This document shows, one piece after another, positions 52,545 through 61,819 of a DNA stretch of 64,000 nucleotides (position 1 is the first letter of the stretch; each line of letters begins with the position of its first letter). This stretch comes from Paenibacillus camerounensis. Its GTDB lineage: Bacteria > Bacillota > Bacilli > Paenibacillales > Paenibacillaceae. The DNA lies in contig NZ_CCDG010000070.1 of the NCBI RefSeq assembly GCF_000723885.1, positions 16,447-80,446 on the forward strand, in the 5' to 3' direction. Below the pieces are notes generated by a model. The model made no database searches. It was not told the origin of the DNA and saw only the letters and a list, made by a program, of their open reading frames with translations. Both the position numbers and the translations under genes were made by a program.

Positions 52545-52768
52545 GGAAACATCGTATCACGGACTCTCTTCCTACGTCAATAATACCTTACCTTCGCTCC
52601 GTATAACACCTGTCCCTCCAGTCCTCCTTCATTATGTACCCTGCTTATTAATTCCTGTCTTTGCCACTGTGCTTTACGGATACTATAATGAACTAATATA
52701 ATTCCGCAGCCTTGTCCGCATTCAGCGTTCCAAATATCTATTCTCAAGCAGAAAGAAGGACTGTGAAC

Positions 52769-54313
52769 TTGAATACATCGTATATGATAGGCGTTGATAT
52801 TGGAACTACAAGCACCAAGGCCGTTCTCTTCAGGGAAAACGGCACCATCGTCACCCAGGCGAGTGAAGGATATCCGCTGCACCAGCCATCCCCGTCGGTT
52901 GCCGAACAGGACCCGGACCAGATTCTGGACGCCGTCATTCATACGGTAGCAGCTGTTATGCAGAGTAGCGGAATCAAACCGGCCGAGCTGCTGTTCCTTT
53001 CCTTCAGCTCGGCCATGCACAGTGTGATTGCCGTCGATGCTGACGGCAAACCGCTCACCGCCTGTATTACCTGGGCCGATAACCGGAGCAGCGCCGCTGC
53101 AGCCCGTCTGAAGAACGAGCTGAACGGGCATGAGCTGTACCTGCGCACCGGAACGCCAATCCACCCCATGTCGCCTATAACGAAGCTGATGTGGCTGAGT
53201 GAAGAGCAGCCTGTGCTCTTCCGGCAGGCCTATAAATTCATCTCTATTAAAGAATATGTCTTCGCTAAGCTGTTCGGCAAATATGTGATAGACTACTCGG
53301 TTGCCTCCTGTACAGGAATGTTTAACCTGGAGAAGCTGGACTGGGATGAAGAAGCGCTGCGTATTGCCGGAATAACGGCCGAACGGCTCTCAGCACCCGT
53401 TCCGACTACAGAGCTGATTCAGGGCCTGCTGCCCGGCTTTGCGGAGAAGCTTGGACTGCTGGATTCAACTCCCTTCATTGTAGGTGCCAGTGACGGGGTA
53501 CTTTCCAATCTGGGCGTGGGTGCTATCCAGCCGGGAGTTGTAGCGGCGACCATCGGTACGAGCGGTGCTATCCGCACCGTAGTTGACCGCCCGCTGACAG
53601 ATCCGAAGGGCCGGATTTTCTGCTATGCCCTGACGGAGAAGCACTGGGTCATCGGCGGCCCGGTGAACAACGGGGGCATGCTGTTCCGCTGGGTGCGCGA
53701 TGAATTCGCAGCTTCTGAGGTGGAGACCGCGAAGCGCCTGGGGATTGATCCTTATGAGGTACTCACACGGATAGCCGAGCAAGTGCCTCCCGGCAGTAAC
53801 GGGCTGCTGTTTCACCCCTATCTGACCGGCGAGCGTGCCCCGCTGTGGAATCCCGATGCCCGCGGCTCCTTCTTTGGGCTTAGTATGACTCACCGCAAGG
53901 AGCATATGATCCGTTCAGTGCTGGAAGGCGTCATTTTTAATATGTATACCGTGCTGCTGGCAATGGAGGAATGCATCGGCCGCCCGAACCGGATTCTTGC
54001 TACTGGAGGGTTTGCCCGCTCCTCTTTATGGCGGCAGATGATGGCTGATATTTTTGATCAGGAGGTTATTATTCCGGAGAGCATTGAGAGCTCCTGCCTT
54101 GGTGCTGTTGTGCTGGGGTTATATGCTACTGGAAGGGCTGATTCGCTGGATATTGTGTTCGGAATGATCGGCTCCACCCACTCACATCAGCCCGTACAAT
54201 CGCATGCCAAGATCTACAAGCAGCTCTTGCCTATCTATATATCCGTTTTCCGCGCTCTGGAGAGCCAATATGAAGCCATTGCCGAGTTTCAGCGTGAACA
54301 GGCCGGAGAATGA
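52769..54313 (+). CDS. gntK: Gluconokinase, FGGY family
   Basis: A 514-residue carbohydrate kinase with two FGGY domains (about 5-245 and 255-495). ATP-phosphate loop YMIGVDIGTTSTKAVLF, substrate Asp region GASDGVLSNLGVGA (catalytic Asp) and ATP site TIGTSGAIR; C-terminal signature ILATGGFARSSLWRQMMADIF. Closest resemblance by eye is Bacillus gluconokinase. No gluconate permease or gnt repressor is adjacent. The TTG at 52769 has GAAGGA 8 bases upstream and is preferred over the frame opening at 52712. Divergent from hisZ. Confidence 0.85.
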   Translation: MNTSYMIGVDIGTTSTKAVLFRENGTIVTQASEGYPLHQPSPSVAEQDPDQILDAVIHTVAAVMQSSGIKPAELLFLSFSSAMHSVIAVDADGKPLTACITWADNRSSAAAARLKNELNGHELYLRTGTPIHPMSPITKLMWLSEEQPVLFRQAYKFISIKEYVFAKLFGKYVIDYSVASCTGMFNLEKLDWDEEALRIAGITAERLSAPVPTTELIQGLLPGFAEKLGLLDSTPFIVGASDGVLSNLGVGAIQPGVVAATIGTSGAIRTVVDRPLTDPKGRIFCYALTEKHWVIGGPVNNGGMLFRWVRDEFAASEVETAKRLGIDPYEVLTRIAEQVPPGSNGLLFHPYLTGERAPLWNPDARGSFFGLSMTHRKEHMIRSVLEGVIFNMYTVLLAMEECIGRPNRILATGGFARSSLWRQMMADIFDQEVIIPESIESSCLGAVVLGLYATGRADSLDIVFGMIGSTHSHQPVQSHAKIYKQLLPIYISVFRALESQYEAIAEFQREQAGE

Positions 54314-54355
54314 ACGGCAGCGGCCCGGCAATACTTCTGTAAGACAATAATGAAT

Positions 54356-54400
54356 AAGCGCCGGCATAGTCTGCTTATAGAGACCCTGCCGGCGCTTTAT
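54356..54400. terminator. Bidirectional terminator between gntK and the acyltransferase gene
   Basis: AAGCGCCGGCA/TGCCGGCGCTT stem across a 20-base loop, with T-rich sequence on the plus side; the two flanking genes converge here. Confidence 0.75.
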
Positions 54401-54402
54401 TT

Positions 54403-55557
54403 TTACTTTACTGCAGCTTTAGATTTTGGCTTTTGCGGCCCGGAGCCGAACAGCACCCAAGCCGGCTTCATATAGCGGAAGGCCACTGCTACTACCAGCC
54501 ATGAGAGCAGGAGTGCAGCCAGGAAGCCCCCGGCGATAGCCGCCGTATAGGCCAGCGAACCGCCGTGAAACGGCAGTTTCCGGTAAAGAAACAGAACCGC
54601 CGGATGCACGAGATAGATGCCGAACGAGCACGCGCCCACTGAGATCAGCATTCGCGTCAGCAGGCTGCGTCCTGTCCCGAACAGCAGGAAGGACAGCTGC
54701 AGCAGCACCAGGCAGGAGAGCAGCGCATGAAGATTAGAGAAGCCCTCATACCAAAGACTGTTAATTACTGTCTTCTTCGTATAGTTGTTGAACCAGAGCT
54801 GCACATGGATAGCGCCTGCTGCCGCCCATAACAGCCACAGTGCGATCCAGACTCCGCCTTTACCGGATTTCCAGCCCTCACGGGAAGGAATCAGCCACTT
54901 TTTCAGAGAGCCGTAATACACGGCAACCGCCGCTCCCAGCAGGAAATAAGAGAAGTAAGTAATGGCGAGGCTGCCCTTGGACAGCTGCCAGTATCCGTTA
55001 TTCACCATATATTTGTTCAGCAGCACGAAGCCCCACTGCAGCGCAAGCCCGATGACCGGTGCCCACGCCGCCAGCCGACGAACCTTTTGCAGACACCACA
55101 GCATAAGCGGAAACAGCACATAGAACTGAATAATAATAATGATGTAATAAAGATGCGTATAGGCTGTCCCCGTCCATAGGTATTTCCACAGCTTGGCTGC
55201 CATATCATCAAGCGGCATGTTCCAGGTATGCCCGGCCGTCATTTTTAAACAGAAGTACAGCAGTGAAAAAATAAAATAAGGCACAATAATATAAATCAGC
55301 CGCCGGCTATAAAACTTCCCCAGTGTCTTTCCGCTGAGCGGACGGTCGATATAGTTGTAGAACAGCACAAATCCGCTTAAGAATACAAATGACGGTACCG
55401 CAAACTGGCTGAATTTGTTGATGAACAAAAACGGATGAAACATGCCTGTTCCCATCGTCTCCGACAGGGTTCTTGAAGTAGCATGAATCGCCAGTACCGC
55501 AAAAATTGCAATTGCCCGGAAGATATCCAGCTGCGGAATTCTTTCCTTATGTCCCAT
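54403..55557 (-). CDS. Membrane acyltransferase, acyltransferase-3 family (copy A)
   Basis: A 384-residue integral membrane protein with about ten hydrophobic helices. The family start PQLDIFRAIAIFAVLAIHATSR contains the conserved His; FINKFSQFAVPSFVFLSGFVLFYNY and GIYLVHPAVLFLYRKL are also typical. Such enzymes O-acylate extracellular or wall sugars. AGGAGG precedes ATG. A paralogue lies immediately upstream on the same strand; the two share an overall plan and were probably duplicated. Acceptor unknown. Confidence 0.88.
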   Translation of the reverse strand: MGHKERIPQLDIFRAIAIFAVLAIHATSRTLSETMGTGMFHPFLFINKFSQFAVPSFVFLSGFVLFYNYIDRPLSGKTLGKFYSRRLIYIIVPYFIFSLLYFCLKMTAGHTWNMPLDDMAAKLWKYLWTGTAYTHLYYIIIIIQFYVLFPLMLWCLQKVRRLAAWAPVIGLALQWGFVLLNKYMVNNGYWQLSKGSLAITYFSYFLLGAAVAVYYGSLKKWLIPSREGWKSGKGGVWIALWLLWAAAGAIHVQLWFNNYTKKTVINSLWYEGFSNLHALLSCLVLLQLSFLLFGTGRSLLTRMLISVGACSFGIYLVHPAVLFLYRKLPFHGGSLAYTAAIAGGFLAALLLSWLVVAVAFRYMKPAWVLFGSGPQKPKSKAAVK

Positions 55558-55646
55558 TTACGTTCCTCCTGTTGAGCTCCGCATCTAAGATGCCAATAAC
55601 CCAGCGTATAATTAGTCCGTTTAATAACCTTGCTTACCCTGGTACC

Positions 55647-56864
55647 TCAGGCTCCATGCTTCCCCTTCATACCGGCCTGTGCTGAATCGTCCCCTGCTGT
55701 GTAGCCCTGCCTCTCCTTCACCGGAGGAACCAGCGTACGCGGTACACTGCCAAATACAGTCCATGCCTGCGGAACTCTGCGGAAGGTGAACTGCACAATC
55801 ATCCAGCTGCCGGCCAGAGCAACGAGAAGCCCTCCATAGATAAATCCCACATAGAGCAATGAATCAATAGGAATATTGTAGCGGAACCTCCGGTACACGG
55901 CCAGCAGCAGCGGATGAATTAAATAAATAGCAAATGACAGCTCCCCCATCCGGGTCAAAAAAGCAACCACCCTGCGCGGAGCCCTCCGGTAGATCCAAAA
56001 AGTTACATAGAGCAGCACCAGTGCCGACAGCAGCGTATGTACATTCCACAACAGCTCATACCACAGCGAGTCCGTCCAGATTCCGAAATGGCGCGCTTCA
56101 TACCACAACTGGACATGAATAAAGGCAGCCGACAGCCAGGAAGTCAACAGCAGCACAATGAGCCGTTTATGCCCGGATCTAAGCTCATTCCAGGGCAGTA
56201 CCAGCCAGCCCTTTATTCCTTCAAAGTTAATTGCAATATAGGCGCCCAGCATATAATAAGCGAGGTAAGAAATCGACAGACTTCCCTTTCCTACAATATG
56301 CAGCTGATATTTATTCCAGAAAATAAATCCCCATTGCAGTGCCAGCCCCAGCGGAAAAGCCCATTTCACCCATATGCGGGAGCTCTGAAGCAGCTTCAGT
56401 ATGAGCGGGAACAACAGATAAAACTGAATACTGATAAAGACAAAATACAAATGCGCATATGCCGATCCCGTGAAAAGCGCCCCAAGAAAGCTGTACAGGT
56501 TCTGTGCCGGCTGCTGCATGAGTACCCCGTTCACATACAATGTCAGCGCATAATACCCAATCGACGCCAGCAGATAGGGCAGCAGAATATACTTTAGCCT
56601 GCGGCGGTAGAAATTGCCGATCAGGCTTTTTGTAACCGGACGCCCGTAATAATTGTAGAACAGCACAAAGCTGCTGAGAAAAATGAATGACGGTGTCCCG
56701 AATTTGAAAAAGATGTTAATCCAGTTGAGCCAATAATAGTAGGGAGAGTTCAGTGCCTGCTCTCCGGCTGCAAATGATGAAGCATGCACATGAAGTACGC
56801 CTGTAATTGCCAGGGCACGGTAAATATCCAGCTGAGGCAGTCTTTCCTGTCTGGCAGCATCCAT
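55647..56864 (-). CDS. Membrane acyltransferase, acyltransferase-3 family (copy B)
   Basis: A 405-residue paralogue of the gene downstream: PQLDIYRALAITGVLHVHASSF with the conserved His, NIFFKFGTPSFIFLSSFVLFYNYYGRP, FAIYLIHPLLLAVYRR. About ten membrane helices, with a charged cytoplasmic tail (PPVKERQGYTAGDDSAQ). GAGGAA precedes ATG. It lies upstream of copy A with a 90-base spacer, so they are probably cotranscribed. Acceptor unknown. Confidence 0.88.
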   Translation of the reverse strand: MDAARQERLPQLDIYRALAITGVLHVHASSFAAGEQALNSPYYYWLNWINIFFKFGTPSFIFLSSFVLFYNYYGRPVTKSLIGNFYRRRLKYILLPYLLASIGYYALTLYVNGVLMQQPAQNLYSFLGALFTGSAYAHLYFVFISIQFYLLFPLILKLLQSSRIWVKWAFPLGLALQWGFIFWNKYQLHIVGKGSLSISYLAYYMLGAYIAINFEGIKGWLVLPWNELRSGHKRLIVLLLTSWLSAAFIHVQLWYEARHFGIWTDSLWYELLWNVHTLLSALVLLYVTFWIYRRAPRRVVAFLTRMGELSFAIYLIHPLLLAVYRRFRYNIPIDSLLYVGFIYGGLLVALAGSWMIVQFTFRRVPQAWTVFGSVPRTLVPPVKERQGYTAGDDSAQAGMKGKHGA

Positions 56865-57124
56865 AATAAGATATTCCTCTTCTCTGCTTGTAGTGGCAGT
56901 TGGTTAAGACGCCAAGCGAGCGGAACATGATGACTGACTTATCAGGGAGCCTGTCCTATGCTGATTTACCTTCTGATAATTGATGCAGCGTCCTTGCACT
57001 GACTGCATGTTAATAATTCTACATACAAGTATAACGTTTCTTGCACTGCCAAGGCACTGAAAACTTGCTTAATTTTTCTCATAACCGTTACAAGAGCGTG
57101 ATTAATTTGAACTTCCGCGCATAA
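56865..57124. other. Intergenic stretch between acyltransferase copy B and the hprK operon end
   Basis: About 260 bases, AT-rich, without a supported gene. It must contain the promoter of the acyltransferase pair; I could not pick one with confidence. Confidence 0.45.
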
Positions 57125-57178
57125 AAAGACCCTGCAGTCCTTGCGTCAGGTCACGCAAGCTAGAAACTGCAGGGTATT
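57125..57178 (-). terminator. Two-stage terminator of the hprK operon
   Basis: Outer 9-bp stem ACCCTGCAG/CTGCAGGGT (57129-57175) enclosing a second 7-bp stem CTTGCGT/ACGCAAG, then TTTTTAT on the minus strand. Confidence 0.85.
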
Positions 57179-57193
57179 TCTGTATCCTGTCTG

Positions 57194-57703
57194 TTAGATT
57201 TCTTCCCGTTCTGGACCTGCCGCTGCCGGCCGCAGCTCGCGGAGTGGATTACCGCCAACGAAGGAGCCGGCTGCAACGTCCTTATGTACAACTGATCCGG
57301 CTGCAACAATGGCTCCGTCACCAATGGTTACACCGGGAAGAATAGTGGTGTTTGCCCCGATCAGGACATTCTCACCGATAACAACCTCACCCAGGCGGTA
57401 TTCTTTGATGAGATATTCATGCGCCAGAATCGTCGTATTGTAGCCGATTATTGAATTTTCACCAACCGTTATCTTCTCCGGAAAAAACACATCGACCATC
57501 GCCATCAGGCCGAATGCCGTGTGCTTCCCCACCTTCATACCGAGTATACTGCGGTATATCCAATTCTTGACCGGCAGGATCGGGCAGTACCGGGCAATTT
57601 GGATAAATATAAAATTGCGCACGCCCTTCCAGGGGCTGACTGTACGGTAAATATACCAGAGCGAATTATGCCCTTCAACCGGATAACGGGTTACTTTTCT
57701 CAC
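57194..57703 (-). CDS. Left-handed beta-helix acyltransferase (YvoF-like)
   Basis: A 169-residue hexapeptide-repeat acetyltransferase. Repeats IGENVLIGANTTILPGVTIGDGAIVAAGSVV (about 110-140) and the closing GNPLRELRP are typical of maltose/galactoside-type O-acetyltransferases. In B. subtilis yvoF sits at the same place after hprK-lgt-ppaX. GTG start with AAGGGTG upstream, 7 bases past ppaX. Acceptor unknown. Confidence 0.9.
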   Translation of the reverse strand: MRKVTRYPVEGHNSLWYIYRTVSPWKGVRNFIFIQIARYCPILPVKNWIYRSILGMKVGKHTAFGLMAMVDVFFPEKITVGENSIIGYNTTILAHEYLIKEYRLGEVVIGENVLIGANTTILPGVTIGDGAIVAAGSVVHKDVAAGSFVGGNPLRELRPAAAGPEREEI

Positions 57704-57710
57704 GGCTTAT

Positions 57711-58361
57711 TCACCCTTGCTTTACAATAGTCAATAAATCAGCCATATCATGAATAATATAATCCGGGTTGTACTTACTCAGGGTTTCCTCGCCCTTCAG
57801 AGACCAGGCAACTGCCGCAACGCGTACACCGGCTGCTTGGGCTGACTGAATATCAACCGCACTGTCCCCAACCATAAGTGTCCGCTGCGGATCAGCATTC
57901 AGATTGCGGATCGCTGTCAGCACGGGCTCAGGATGGGGCTTGGCATGTTCCACATCATTCACCGTGACGATTGTATCCATATATTTGAGCAGATCAAACA
58001 TCTCAAGTGCTCTAATTGTAGTCGGCCGGATTTTGGTTGTGACAATCCCGAGCTTGATTCCGCGCTTAAGCAGTTCGTCCATCGTTTCATTTACACGCGG
58101 AAAGGCTGCAACCAGCTCATCATGATGTGCATTGTTATAAGCACGGTAGGATAACTCAAGTGCGCTGGTATCTGCAAGTCCGGTAAAGGTACTGATCTGC
58201 TGCTGCAGGGTAGTTCCCATATGAGGAATAATCTGCTCCCGGGTTAGCGGGGGCAGATTATTCTCCTTCAGTGCATGCATAAACGAGTTAATAATCAGCT
58301 CGTTTGTATTTACAATCGTTCCATCCAGATCAAACAATACGTATTCTATCATATCGGTCAT
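57711..58361 (-). CDS. ppaX: Pyrophosphatase PpaX
   Basis: A 216-residue HAD-superfamily phosphatase that hydrolyses pyrophosphate released when HprK dephosphorylates P-Ser-HPr. Motif I FDLDGTIVNTN, motif II IVTTK, motif IV VGDSAVDIQSA. It begins directly at the last base of lgt's stop region (TAA then ATG) with AAGGAG inside lgt, so it is coupled to it. Placement with hprK supports the PpaX role. Confidence 0.94.
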   Translation of the reverse strand: MTDMIEYVLFDLDGTIVNTNELIINSFMHALKENNLPPLTREQIIPHMGTTLQQQISTFTGLADTSALELSYRAYNNAHHDELVAAFPRVNETMDELLKRGIKLGIVTTKIRPTTIRALEMFDLLKYMDTIVTVNDVEHAKPHPEPVLTAIRNLNADPQRTLMVGDSAVDIQSAQAAGVRVAAVAWSLKGEETLSKYNPDYIIHDMADLLTIVKQG

Positions 58362-59393
58362 TTACTCCTTGCGTTGCTGATTCTCCGCTTGCTCCGCTTC
58401 AGACTGAGTATCCTGCGGTGTTTTTTGCGGGGTTACAGCAGCTTGCTCCGGTACAACCGGATCAGTTGCAGCAGCCTTTGTACTGACAATCGGGTCAGAG
58501 TAATAAGCATTCGCCTGACCGGTCACTCTGCGTACAACAATGATGACAATTGCCGCAATAATAATCAGCAGGGCCAGCAGCTGCGAGATACGGATGTTGC
58601 CGTAGGCAGGATCAAAATACCCCTGCTCAAAGCCCATCCAGGTCATCGGGCTCCAGAGCCCGTCTATCAGAGAAGCTACACCGCTGCTTCCGGTGAAGCC
58701 CAGGCTGTCGGTGCGCAACGCCTCGATAAAGAAGCGTCCAATGGAGTACCATATGAAATAAGACAGGAAGATCTCCCCGGCCTTAACAAACTTCTGGCGG
58801 CGAAGTACCATCAGCAGCGCAATTCCGAGCAGGCTCCACAGTGATTCGTACAGAAATGTCGGATGGTGAAAAGCATCACCTATGTACATTTGATTGACAA
58901 TGAAGTCCGGCAGATGCAGCTTGTCACGCAGAAAAGACTCTTCTATCGGACCGCCATAGGCCTCCTGATTAACAAAGTTACCCCAGCGGCCGATCATCTG
59001 TCCGGCAAGCAGGCCTGGTGCACAAATATCCACGATACGCCAGAACGGGTAGCCTTTGTAGCGGAAGTAGATAATTCCGCAGATAATTGCCCCGATTAAA
59101 GCGCCATATATGGCAATTCCGCCGTTCCAGATTTTAAAGACATCAAGCAGGTTATCCTTATAATCATCCCACATAAAGGCAACGAAGTAGATTCGTGCAC
59201 CGATAATGGCAGATGGCACGCCCAGCAGCAGCAGATCCATAAAGAACTCCTGCGGGATATTAAACCGTTTGCCTTCACGGATGGCGAGGAACAAGCCCGC
59301 AAGCGCCCCCAATCCAAGAATCAGACCATACCAGTGCACAGGCAGAGAACCGATAGAGAATACAATGGGATTAATCGCCAAAGAAAAAAACAT
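58362..59393 (-). CDS. lgt: Prolipoprotein diacylglyceryl transferase with extended C-terminus
   Basis: A 343-residue inner-membrane enzyme adding diacylglycerol to the lipobox Cys of prolipoproteins. Seven or so membrane helices; conserved VHWYGLILGLG (His of the active region) and the signature GQMIGRWGNFVNQEAYG. About 55-60 residues after the last helix form a Pro/Gln/Glu-rich tail (AAATDPVVPEQAAVTPQ...), beyond the usual 270-290 residues. GGAGGAG precedes ATG. Second gene of the hprK operon. Confidence 0.96.
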   Translation of the reverse strand: MFFSLAINPIVFSIGSLPVHWYGLILGLGALAGLFLAIREGKRFNIPQEFFMDLLLLGVPSAIIGARIYFVAFMWDDYKDNLLDVFKIWNGGIAIYGALIGAIICGIIYFRYKGYPFWRIVDICAPGLLAGQMIGRWGNFVNQEAYGGPIEESFLRDKLHLPDFIVNQMYIGDAFHHPTFLYESLWSLLGIALLMVLRRQKFVKAGEIFLSYFIWYSIGRFFIEALRTDSLGFTGSSGVASLIDGLWSPMTWMGFEQGYFDPAYGNIRISQLLALLIIIAAIVIIVVRRVTGQANAYYSDPIVSTKAAATDPVVPEQAAVTPQKTPQDTQSEAEQAENQQRKE

Positions 59394-59408
59394 CGTTACA
59401 CACTCCTC

Positions 59409-60347
59409 CTAGTCCAGATCATCCATGTCTTCAGAGATGGTGGCTGTAAGTTTATTCGTAAACTGAAGAGCTGCGTTAAAGCCCATTTGCTTCAGGCGGT
59501 AGTTCATTGCCGCAACCTCAATGATAACAGCAAGATTTCGTCCCGGACGCACAGGAATCGTTACAAGAGTAACATCCGTATCAATAATCCTTGTTGTCTC
59601 CTCGTCCAGACCCAGCCGGTCATATTGTTTGTCCTGCTGCCATGCTTCGAGACGCACAACAAGCGTAATCCGCTTATGATTACGGATTGCACCTGCACCA
59701 AACAAGGTCATTACATTAATAATCCCGACCCCGCGGATTTCCAGCAGATGGCGGATCAGTTCAGGCGCTGTACCATGCAGCTGATTATCCGAGGTTTGGC
59801 GAATCTCCACTGCATCATCTGCTATCAGGCGGTGGCCGCGTTTAACCAGCTCAAGCGCCGTTTCGCTCTTACCGATACCGCTGCTGCCCGTAATTAGCAT
59901 CCCTACACCGTTTACATCGCATAGAACGCCATGAATCGTTGCTGTCGGTGCCAGCTTGCCTTCCAAAAAGCTGGTCAGCCGGCTGGAAAAAATAGTGGTG
60001 GCCATCGAGCTGCGCAGGACTGGAAGTCCCTTTTCATTACTGACATCAATCAGCTCCTGCGGCACATCGAGTGCTCTTGTAATAACAATACATGGCGTAT
60101 TGTCAGTACAAATCCCCTTTATTCTTTTGATACGCTCTTCCTCAGGAAGCATTGAGAAGAACGCCAGCTCTGTTTTACCAAGTAACTGGACGCGCTCTTC
60201 AGGATAATATTCGAAATATCCGGCCATTTCCAGCCCGGGACGGTTCAGGTCATCCACTGTTATCGGTCTTTTAAGACCTTCATGCCCGGAAACCACTTCT
60301 AACTGAAAATGCTGCACCAATTCAGATACTTTTACCTTCTTAGCCAT
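59409..60347 (-). CDS. hprK: HPr kinase/phosphorylase
   Basis: A 312-residue bifunctional sensor enzyme that phosphorylates or dephosphorylates Ser46 of HPr and Crh, setting carbon catabolite repression. C-terminal P-loop GSSGIGKSE (about 154-162) and the HprK signature EIRGVGIINVMTLFGAGAI. N-terminal domain typical (VSELVQHFQLEVVSGHEGLKRPI). AAGGAAGAG precedes ATG. First gene of hprK-lgt-ppaX-yvoF. Confidence 0.97.
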   Translation of the reverse strand: MAKKVKVSELVQHFQLEVVSGHEGLKRPITVDDLNRPGLEMAGYFEYYPEERVQLLGKTELAFFSMLPEEERIKRIKGICTDNTPCIVITRALDVPQELIDVSNEKGLPVLRSSMATTIFSSRLTSFLEGKLAPTATIHGVLCDVNGVGMLITGSSGIGKSETALELVKRGHRLIADDAVEIRQTSDNQLHGTAPELIRHLLEIRGVGIINVMTLFGAGAIRNHKRITLVVRLEAWQQDKQYDRLGLDEETTRIIDTDVTLVTIPVRPGRNLAVIIEVAAMNYRLKQMGFNAALQFTNKLTATISEDMDDLD

Positions 60348-60441
60348 GTATGCTCTTCCTTTCGTCGCCTGCGGTTAAGTCCGCTGTCCGCTTCTGGATA
60401 GCAGCTTTTCGTAACGCTTATCCGTAGGTAATTCTCCTGCT

Positions 60442-60470
60442 ATCTTAATGGATAACGCCTATGAATGCAA
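60442..60470 (-). promoter_or_regulatory. Sigma-A promoter of the hprK operon
   Basis: TTGCAT - 17 bases - TAAGAT on the minus strand, about 95 bases upstream of hprK. Confidence 0.65.
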
Positions 60471-60537
60471 TCTTAATGCCTGTCGCTCTGCCTGAAACTA
60501 TGCCGCTGAGTGATAACGGGCGTAGCATAACCCAACA

Positions 60538-60564
60538 AAAAAAGCCGCCCTTTCAGGCGGCCTC
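60538..60564 (-). terminator. Terminator of the msmX gene
   Basis: GGCCGCC/GGGCGGC stem with a TGAAA loop and TTTTTTT following on the minus strand. Confidence 0.8.
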
Positions 60565-60588
60565 TTAAGCAGGGAAGATACTGCTATC

Positions 60589-61710
60589 TTAGCCCAGCAA
60601 TACGTTCAGTTCGGATTCTTTATCGAAGATATGAACTTTGTTCATATCGATTGCCAATTTTGGCTTGCTGCCTTCACGGGTAGTAGAACGTCCGTCTACA
60701 CGGGCGATTACAGTTCCTGTGCCCACGCCGCTCAAGTAGAGGAGCATTTCGTGACCAAGGTTTTCTGTAACGTCTACCAGGGAAGAGAAGATTGTGTTCG
60801 GGGAAGCTTCCAGGAATACTGGCTCTTCATGGATATCTTCCGGACGAAGACCAAGAATTACTTCTTTACCGATGTAGCCTTTGCTGCGCAGGATTGTTGC
60901 TTTGCCGCCTGGAACTTCAACATCCAGGTTTTCAGCGCGGAAGCGAACTGCACCGTTAACATCGCTCAGGGTACCATTGATAAAGTTCATTGTAGGGGAT
61001 CCGATAAATCCGGCTACGAACAGGTTTGTTGGTTCATTGTACAGCTCTTCAGGAGAAGCAGCCTGCTGGATGATACCATCGTACATAACTACGATACGGT
61101 CGCCCATTGTCATAGCTTCTGTCTGGTCATGCGTTACGTAGATACAAGTGGTTTCAAGGCGTTTAACCAGCTTAGTGATTTCGGCGCGCATCTGACCACG
61201 AAGTTTAGCATCCAAGTTGGAAAGCGGCTCATCCATCAAGAAGACTTGCGGATCGCGGACAATCGCACGGCCCAGAGCGACACGTTGGCGTTGACCACCG
61301 GACAGAGCCTTAGGTTTACGTTCCAGCAAGTGCTCGATATCAAGGATTCTTGCTGCTTCACGTACCTTCTTATCGATTTCTTCTTTCTTCACTTTACGCA
61401 GTTTCAGACCAAATGCCATGTTCTGATATACGCTCATGTGCGGGTACAACGCGTAGGATTGGAATACCATCGCGATGTCACGGTCTTTAGGAGCAACGTC
61501 ATTAACAACACGGTCGCCAATGTACATTTTTCCTTCAGAGATTTCTTCCAGACCGGCGATCATACGCAGGGTTGTGGATTTACCGCAACCGGAAGGTCCT
61601 ACCAGTACGAGAAATTCCTTATCTTTAATATCAAGATTGATATCCATTACTGTTGCTTTATCGGAACCCGGGTATTTTTTGAAAATATGCTCTAAACGTA
61701 CGCCTGCCAT
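60589..61710 (-). CDS. msmX: Multi-sugar ABC transporter ATP-binding protein (MsmX/UgpC)
   Basis: A 373-residue ATPase energising several carbohydrate ABC importers in Firmicutes. Walker A GPSGCGKST, signature LSGGQRQRVALGRA, Walker B VFLMDEPLSNLD, and a C-terminal OB-type domain (about 240-365) used in transporter binding. No permease genes are adjacent, consistent with the shared, orphan role of MsmX. GAGGGGG precedes ATG. A degenerate cre-like sequence lies just upstream. The PucR-type regulator gene precedes it on the same strand. Confidence 0.94.
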   Translation of the reverse strand: MAGVRLEHIFKKYPGSDKATVMDINLDIKDKEFLVLVGPSGCGKSTTLRMIAGLEEISEGKMYIGDRVVNDVAPKDRDIAMVFQSYALYPHMSVYQNMAFGLKLRKVKKEEIDKKVREAARILDIEHLLERKPKALSGGQRQRVALGRAIVRDPQVFLMDEPLSNLDAKLRGQMRAEITKLVKRLETTCIYVTHDQTEAMTMGDRIVVMYDGIIQQAASPEELYNEPTNLFVAGFIGSPTMNFINGTLSDVNGAVRFRAENLDVEVPGGKATILRSKGYIGKEVILGLRPEDIHEEPVFLEASPNTIFSSLVDVTENLGHEMLLYLSGVGTGTVIARVDGRSTTREGSKPKLAIDMNKVHIFDKESELNVLLG

Positions 61711-61746
61711 TGTATTTCCCCCTCGAGTTTAAATGTTAGAATAAAA

Positions 61747-61761
61747 ATAAATCGCTTTCTT
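61747..61761 (-). promoter_or_regulatory. Degenerate cre-like site upstream of msmX
   Basis: AAGAAAGCGATTTAT on the minus strand keeps the AAAGCG core but departs from the cre consensus at two positions; 37 bases upstream of the ATG. Low confidence. Confidence 0.35.
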
Positions 61762-61819
61762 GTACATTTATCTTACCCCAGACGTGCCGGGCTGGCTATT
61801 TGTAACGTTCACAAAAAAC

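Noticed and set aside
52470..52768. A T-box leader for the his operon
   Set aside because: The hisZ leader is under 100 bases from the likely start and lacks the T-box sequence and a terminator/antiterminator pair.
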